The position numbers and the translations under genes are program-made. The notes under the pieces are model-generated. The model saw only the letters and a list, made by a program, of their open reading frames with translations, was not told where the DNA came from and searched no databases. Positions 60,311 through 64,000 of a stretch of DNA of 64,000 nucleotides are shown one piece after another. Where the stretch lies: assembly GCA_002436025.1 (NCBI GenBank), contig DIXM01000004.1, forward strand, positions 90,379 through 154,378. The letters run 5' to 3'. Numbering within the stretch: the stretch's first letter is position 1; each line of letters opens with the position of its first letter. This DNA comes from a candidate division Hyd24-12 bacterium UBA6080. Lineage in GTDB: Bacteria; Fermentibacterota; Fermentibacteria; Fermentibacterales; JCC-6.

Positions 60311-62290
60311 TTGCCCGAGCTTTTCGGTCTCGAGGCGCCGTTTCAACCGTCGGGTCATCAGCCCGCAGCCATCGCATCCCTCGTGGAAGGCCTCAGGAAG
60401 GACATGGAGTGGCAGACCCTGCTTGGGGTCACGGGCTCAGGCAAGACGTTCACCATGGCTGCCGTCATAAGCGAGCTTAAGCGTCCGACACTTGTCATAA
60501 GCCACAACAAGACCCTTGCGGCACAGCTCTACGGCGAGCTCAGGGGCTTCTTCCCCCACAGTGCGGTCGAATACTTCGTGAGCTATTACGATTACTACCA
60601 GCCCGAGGCTTACCTGCCCGCCAGCGACACCTACATCGAGAAGGATGCCGACCTCAACGAAGAGCTGGACAGGCTCAGGTTGAAGGCCACCGCCAGCCTG
60701 CTCAGCCGCAGGGACGTCATCGTCGTGTCTTCCGTGAGCTGCATCTACGGCCTCGGAAGCCCCGAGATGTTCATGGAAAAGGGCCTCAAGCTGGCCGTCG
60801 GCCACAGCCCCGGAAGGGACAGGGTCCTTGCCGACCTGGTCTCGATGCAGTACCGCCGGAACGACATCGCACTTGCACGGGGCTACTTCAGGGCCATGGG
60901 AGACACCGTCGACCTCGTGCCCTCCTACGCTGACCGCGGGCTCAGGATCGAGTTCTTCGGCGACCAGGTGGAATCCATCAGGGAGGTTGACCACCTCACC
61001 GGCCACGTCCTCGGTGAGATGCAGGAGACAACGGTCTTTCCCGCGAAGCACTTCGTGACGGGTGAACGGCAGCTCAACCTCGCCATGGGCAGGATAAGGG
61101 AGGAGCTTGAGGAAAGGCTCAGGGAGTTCAGCATCGAAGGCAAACTTCTCGAAGCGCAGCGACTGAAGTCCCGCACCGAGTACGACCTCGAGCTTCTTGG
61201 AGAAACTGGCTACTGCCCGGGAATAGAGAACTACAGCAGACACATCTCGGGCAGGGCCCCCGGCGAACCGCCCTCCTGCCTCATCGACTATTTCCCGAAG
61301 GACATGCTGCTGTTCATCGACGAGAGCCACCGCACCATTCCGCAGATCAGGGGCATGTACCTTGGCGACCGTTCAAGGAAGCAGACCCTTGTTGACCACG
61401 GCTTCAGGCTTCCGTCGGCGCTGGACAACCGGCCCCTCTTTCTCGACGAGTTCATCGGGACAACCGGCAACAAGGTCTGCATGTCCGCCACACCGGCTCC
61501 CTACGAGCTCGAGAAAAGCACGAACATCGCCGAGCAGATTGTGAGACCCACTGGACTCGTAGACCCCGAACTTGTCGTAAGCCCCGCGACTGGACAGATC
61601 GACCACCTGGTGGAGCGGATCAGAATCGTCATTGAACAGAAGGGCAGGGTCCTTGTAACCACGCTCACCAAGAAGACCGCCGAAGAGCTCGCTGCCTACC
61701 TCGACAAGCTCGGGGTGGCTGCCCGCTACGTGCACAGCGAGGTGGACGCCCTCGAGCGCGTGTCCATCCTCCGGGACCTCAGGCTGGCTGAGTTCGACGT
61801 CCTTGTGGGCGTCAACCTGCTCAGGGAAGGCCTTGACCTTCCCGAGGTCACGCTGGTGGCCGTGCTAGATGCGGACAAGGAAGGTTTCCTGAGAAGCCGC
61901 ACAAGCCTCATTCAGACCTCTGGACGGGCTGCCCGGAACAACGCCGGCACGGTCATACTCTATGCCGACAGGATAACCGACTCGATGAGGGCAGCAATGG
62001 ACGAGATGGACCGCAGGCGTACGATTCAGCTCGCGTACAACAGCGAGCACGGGATAACGCCGACCACCATCGAGAAGAGCCGGGAAGAGATATTGCGCAC
62101 AACCGGCATTGCCGACATGATAAGGGGTGTGGAACCAGGGAAGTCAGAAGAACTAGAACCACATGACGAAGCACTAACTGCCTCCGAGCTGGAAGGGAGG
62201 ATGATGGAAGCCGCAGCCGAGCTTCAATTTGAAAAGGCTGCTCTACTGCGGGACAGGCTCAGAAAAGTCCTTGCGAAAAGCGGGGGTTGA
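60311..62290 (+). CDS. uvrB: Excinuclease ABC subunit B (UvrB)
   Basis: 659 residues, TTG start right after pheT. Walker A LLGVTGSGKTFTMA, the beta-hairpin SYYDYYQPEAYLPASDTYIEKDA, DESHRTIPQI (Walker B) and NLLREGLDLPEVTLVAVLDADKEGFLRS, then the UvrC-binding UVR helix pair at the end. It loads from UvrA onto damaged DNA and recruits UvrC for nucleotide excision repair. No other uvr gene is adjacent. It is a complete, ordinary UvrB. Confidence 0.95.
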   Translation: MPELFGLEAPFQPSGHQPAAIASLVEGLRKDMEWQTLLGVTGSGKTFTMAAVISELKRPTLVISHNKTLAAQLYGELRGFFPHSAVEYFVSYYDYYQPEAYLPASDTYIEKDADLNEELDRLRLKATASLLSRRDVIVVSSVSCIYGLGSPEMFMEKGLKLAVGHSPGRDRVLADLVSMQYRRNDIALARGYFRAMGDTVDLVPSYADRGLRIEFFGDQVESIREVDHLTGHVLGEMQETTVFPAKHFVTGERQLNLAMGRIREELEERLREFSIEGKLLEAQRLKSRTEYDLELLGETGYCPGIENYSRHISGRAPGEPPSCLIDYFPKDMLLFIDESHRTIPQIRGMYLGDRSRKQTLVDHGFRLPSALDNRPLFLDEFIGTTGNKVCMSATPAPYELEKSTNIAEQIVRPTGLVDPELVVSPATGQIDHLVERIRIVIEQKGRVLVTTLTKKTAEELAAYLDKLGVAARYVHSEVDALERVSILRDLRLAEFDVLVGVNLLREGLDLPEVTLVAVLDADKEGFLRSRTSLIQTSGRAARNNAGTVILYADRITDSMRAAMDEMDRRRTIQLAYNSEHGITPTTIEKSREEILRTTGIADMIRGVEPGKSEELEPHDEALTASELEGRMMEAAAELQFEKAALLRDRLRKVLAKSGG

Positions 62291-62375
62291 CGCTATGCGG
62301 ATGATTTGCAATCTTTCCCCCGCGACACTGAAAATCGGGTTCGTGCATCAACCAACAAAATAGGAAAGGAGAACC

Positions 62376-62987
62376 ATGAAGCAGGCACTTGCGGTTCTCG
62401 CAATACTCACGATGGTGGCTTTTGCCGGACAGATCCGGGTAGACCTTCCCGGCGGATCCGGCGGCACCGACGATGAACTCACCTACTTCAACGGCACACC
62501 GCACTGGCTGACCTGGGGCGGCATGTACAGGGGCACCTGGTTCAACACCGAAGACTTCATGCCCGGCAGCACCAGCTTCAATCTCGAGCAGATGGAGTAC
62601 TGGTTCTACGAGAGCACCAACACCGACCCCTGGGACACTGACGACTTCTACAGCGAGATCTGGAACGGCGACAACATGGGCCCCCTCGTGCTGCTTGCCC
62701 AGGCTGTAGTAACCGCTCCGCATTACGCCCCCTGCTACCACACCTTCGACCCCGACCTCGTGGTCGAGTCGAACTTCTGGGGCCTCATCAACTCCGAGAT
62801 GAGCGCGGGCGGCTGGCCCAGCGTTCTCGGTGACTACGCAATGCCCGGTGACGCCGGCCACAGCTGGTTCAGCGATGACTTCATCGTCTGGGAACCCTGG
62901 GGCGAAATGGGCGAGTACTACCTCGTTGCCCACGGTACCTTCGCGCTCAACTCCACCACCTGGGGCGCCGTCAAGGCCCTGTTCTAA
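62376..62987 (+). CDS. Secreted protein, paralogue 1 of a tandem family
   Basis: 203 residues. Signal peptide MKQALAVLAILTMVAFAG and a Trp/Asp/Tyr-rich beta domain. Shared landmarks with the next two genes are PHWLTWGG(M/T)YRGTWFN, MEYWFY ... DPWDTDDFY, and SAGGWPSVL, with the C-terminal WGAVKALF. The conserved block suggests a small beta-sandwich, perhaps a carbohydrate-binding or structural surface protein; this is inference. A strong AGGAAAGGAG site precedes the ATG. A terminator follows. Confidence 0.7.
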   Translation: MKQALAVLAILTMVAFAGQIRVDLPGGSGGTDDELTYFNGTPHWLTWGGMYRGTWFNTEDFMPGSTSFNLEQMEYWFYESTNTDPWDTDDFYSEIWNGDNMGPLVLLAQAVVTAPHYAPCYHTFDPDLVVESNFWGLINSEMSAGGWPSVLGDYAMPGDAGHSWFSDDFIVWEPWGEMGEYYLVAHGTFALNSTTWGAVKALF

Positions 62988-63009
62988 GAACAGCGACCCT
63001 TGTGCCTTC

Positions 63010-63036
63010 GGGGCCGACCTTCGGGTCGGCCCCTTT
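63010..63036 (+). terminator. Rho-independent terminator
   Basis: A perfect 10-base-pair GC stem (GGGGCCGACC with GGTCGGCCCC) closed by the TTCG tetraloop, followed by TTT, 22 bases after the stop of the first secreted paralogue. It should end transcription of that gene. Confidence 0.85.
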
Positions 63037-63051
63037 GCGTTGTGGGGACAA

Positions 63052-63096
63052 GGGGACACCTTGGTTCATCCCGACAGGAATGAACAAGGTGTCCCC
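63052..63096. repeat. Long imperfect hairpin, copy 1 (GGGGACACCTTG family)
   Basis: Arms GGGGACACCTTG and CAAGGTGTCCCC pair perfectly for 12 bases and continue imperfectly inward around a central CGACA. The arm sequence is repeated in copy 2 at 63800-63845. It sits after the terminator and before the second secreted gene, and could be a REP-like or mobile-element-derived palindrome. Confidence 0.7.
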
Positions 63097-63165
63097 CAAA
63101 AAACACCCTTGACACCTCATGACAGATATGCCAATTTACCTTTGTATCCCGAATGGAGGCATTGT

Positions 63166-63792
63166 ATGAGGAAGCCATTTGCAGCGTTGTTCCTGTTTCT
63201 GCTGCCCCTTGTGGCGAGTGCGGGTCAGGTTCGGATAGTGTCGGACATTCCGGGAGCCGCAGGTGGTCCCACTGACACCGAGGTTCTTCAGTACGACGAC
63301 GGCACCCCCCAATGGCTCACCTGGGGCGGCACGTACAGGGGAACCTGGTTCAACCCCGACGATTTTCTGCCCGACAACAACGGTTTCTCCCTCCAGATGA
63401 TGGAGTGGTGGTTCTATCAAAGCTCCGGCACCGACCCATGGGACACCGACGAATTCTACGCCGAGATCTGGTCGGGCGACCAGAACGGGCCTCAAGTACT
63501 GCTCGACAGCCAGCTCATAACTGCTATCCACGGAATGCCGGTTTACACCTACTACGACCCACCTCTCGCGATAGAGGGGCAGTTCTGGGGCCTCGTCAAT
63601 ACCGGGCTGAGCGCAGGCGGCTGGCCCAGTGTTTTGGCGGACGGCACCCCCGGCGAGCACAGTTTCTACAGCGACGACTTCGTGGTATGGGAGTCGTGGG
63701 GTGACATGGGGGACTACTTCATAAGAGCACACGGTGCTTACACGATGTCCCTTGAGGAAACCACCTGGGGAGAGCTCAAGGCCCTGTTTTAG
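63166..63792 (+). CDS. Secreted protein, paralogue 2 of a tandem family
   Basis: 208 residues. Signal peptide MRKPFAALFLFLLPLVASAG; mature domain closely parallel to paralogue 1 (QWLTWGGTYRGTWFNPDDF, MEWWFYQSSGTDPWDTDEFY, SAGGWPSVLADG, WGELKALF). GGAGG site 8 bases ahead of ATG 63166, which I choose over the longer open frame because that frame overlaps the terminator and upstream gene. A TTGACA (63109-63114) may drive it, but no good -10 is seen. Confidence 0.7.
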   Translation: MRKPFAALFLFLLPLVASAGQVRIVSDIPGAAGGPTDTEVLQYDDGTPQWLTWGGTYRGTWFNPDDFLPDNNGFSLQMMEWWFYQSSGTDPWDTDEFYAEIWSGDQNGPQVLLDSQLITAIHGMPVYTYYDPPLAIEGQFWGLVNTGLSAGGWPSVLADGTPGEHSFYSDDFVVWESWGDMGDYFIRAHGAYTMSLEETTWGELKALF

Positions 63793-63799
63793 AGTTATG

Positions 63800-63845
63800 G
63801 GGACACCTTGGTTTTCTTCCGCCAGGAAGAAACCAGGTGTCCCCG
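63800..63845. repeat. Long imperfect hairpin, copy 2 (GGGGACACCTTG family)
   Basis: Left arm starts GGGGACACCTTGGTTTTCTT (63800-63819), right arm GGAAGAAACCAGGTGTCCCC (63826-63845); they pair over about 20 bases with two single-base bulges. The first 15 bases match copy 1 at 63052. It lies between the stop of paralogue 2 and the start of paralogue 3. Confidence 0.7.
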
Positions 63846-63869
63846 GAACAGAGCAACAGGGGTGAAGTA

Positions 63870-64000
63870 ATGAGAAGCTTCCTTGCACCACTCCTTCTTG
63901 CATCGCTTCCGCTCCTCGCGGGGAACATCGTGGTTGATCTTTCCGGCGGTTCCGGAGGCACCGACGAGGATCTCTCCTACTTCAACGGCACACCACATTG
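63870..64000 (+). CDS. Secreted protein, paralogue 3 of a tandem family (cut by window end)
   Basis: ATG 63870 with a GGGGTGAAG site. The visible 43 residues are a signal peptide (MRSFLAPLLLASLPLLAG) and the start of the same domain as paralogues 1 and 2 (VVDLSGGSGGTDEDLSYFNG, then TPHW). It runs beyond the window. Confidence 0.7.
   Translation, partial: MRSFLAPLLLASLPLLAGNIVVDLSGGSGGTDEDLSYFNGTPH

Noticed and set aside
1..64000. tRNA, rRNA, CRISPR arrays, prophage or transposase genes
   Set aside because: I looked for repeats with regular spacers, cloverleaf-like sequence and known transposase motifs and saw none, but a tool-based scan (tRNAscan, CRISPR finder) would be more sensitive.

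Overview
The window is GC-rich, gene-dense DNA from a bacterial chromosome. Intergenic gaps are short, and many neighbouring genes overlap stop-to-start as ATGA, GTGA or TTGA. Several features point to the Fibrobacteres-Chlorobi-Bacteroidetes (FCB) side of the tree. There is a secreted protein with a type IX-like C-terminal sorting domain, a long SecA with an FCB-like insertion, many lipoproteins and TPR proteins, and an NAD-dependent PyrK/PyrD pair. PheS and PheT have the archaeal/eukaryotic lengths instead of the usual bacterial ones. A candidate phylum of the Fermentibacterota or Latescibacterota kind is my best guess, but that is inference. No rRNA, tRNA, CRISPR array, transposase or phage gene was found.

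Layout. 1-3560: a left-edge radical-SAM locus (two SPASM enzymes, a methyltransferase and a B12-type radical SAM enzyme), with one convergent hypothetical gene. 4192-7343: a probable phospholipid head-group module (nucleotidyltransferase, methyltransferase, CDP-alcohol phosphotransferase) ending in a repeat protein. 7431-13393: RadC, an MscS-type channel, signal peptidase I, a hypothetical protein and the TrkA/TrkH potassium uptake pair. 13445-22295: a long co-directional run in which pyrC, pyrK, pyrD and pyrF are interleaved with an aldolase, a TPR lipoprotein, RlpA and an unusual glycosyltransferase-51 protein. 22367-31744: a second run with a repeat protein, pyrimidine-nucleoside phosphorylase, a PilB/GspE ATPase, a lipoprotein, a class A penicillin-binding protein, a TPR protein and an LPG-synthase-like membrane protein.

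31741-35240, minus strand: the most interesting locus. In transcription order it holds a PqqD-like peptide-recognition protein, two radical SAM/SPASM enzymes, an HPr-kinase-like P-loop protein, a Ser/His signal-peptidase-like protein, and an 82-residue Gly/Pro-rich ORF with three Cys spaced exactly 12 residues apart. This looks like a complete RiPP (ribosomally made, post-translationally modified peptide) system with its precursor last.

35318-45150: outer-membrane-like and TPR proteins, a small lipoprotein, secA, a YtxH-like protein, panE-like, a sorted secreted protein, a TPR protein and recG. 45300-50908: a TPR/PEGA/TonB-C membrane protein followed by a protein-quality pair (Hsp20 and Lon) and a lipoprotein. 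51021-62290: a LysM protein, a protein with three L7/L12-like units, a Xer recombinase, a hypothetical protein, a secreted caspase-like protease, archaeal-type pheS/pheT, and uvrB. 62376-64000: a tandem array of three secreted paralogues (the last cut by the window end) separated by a terminator and two related long hairpins.
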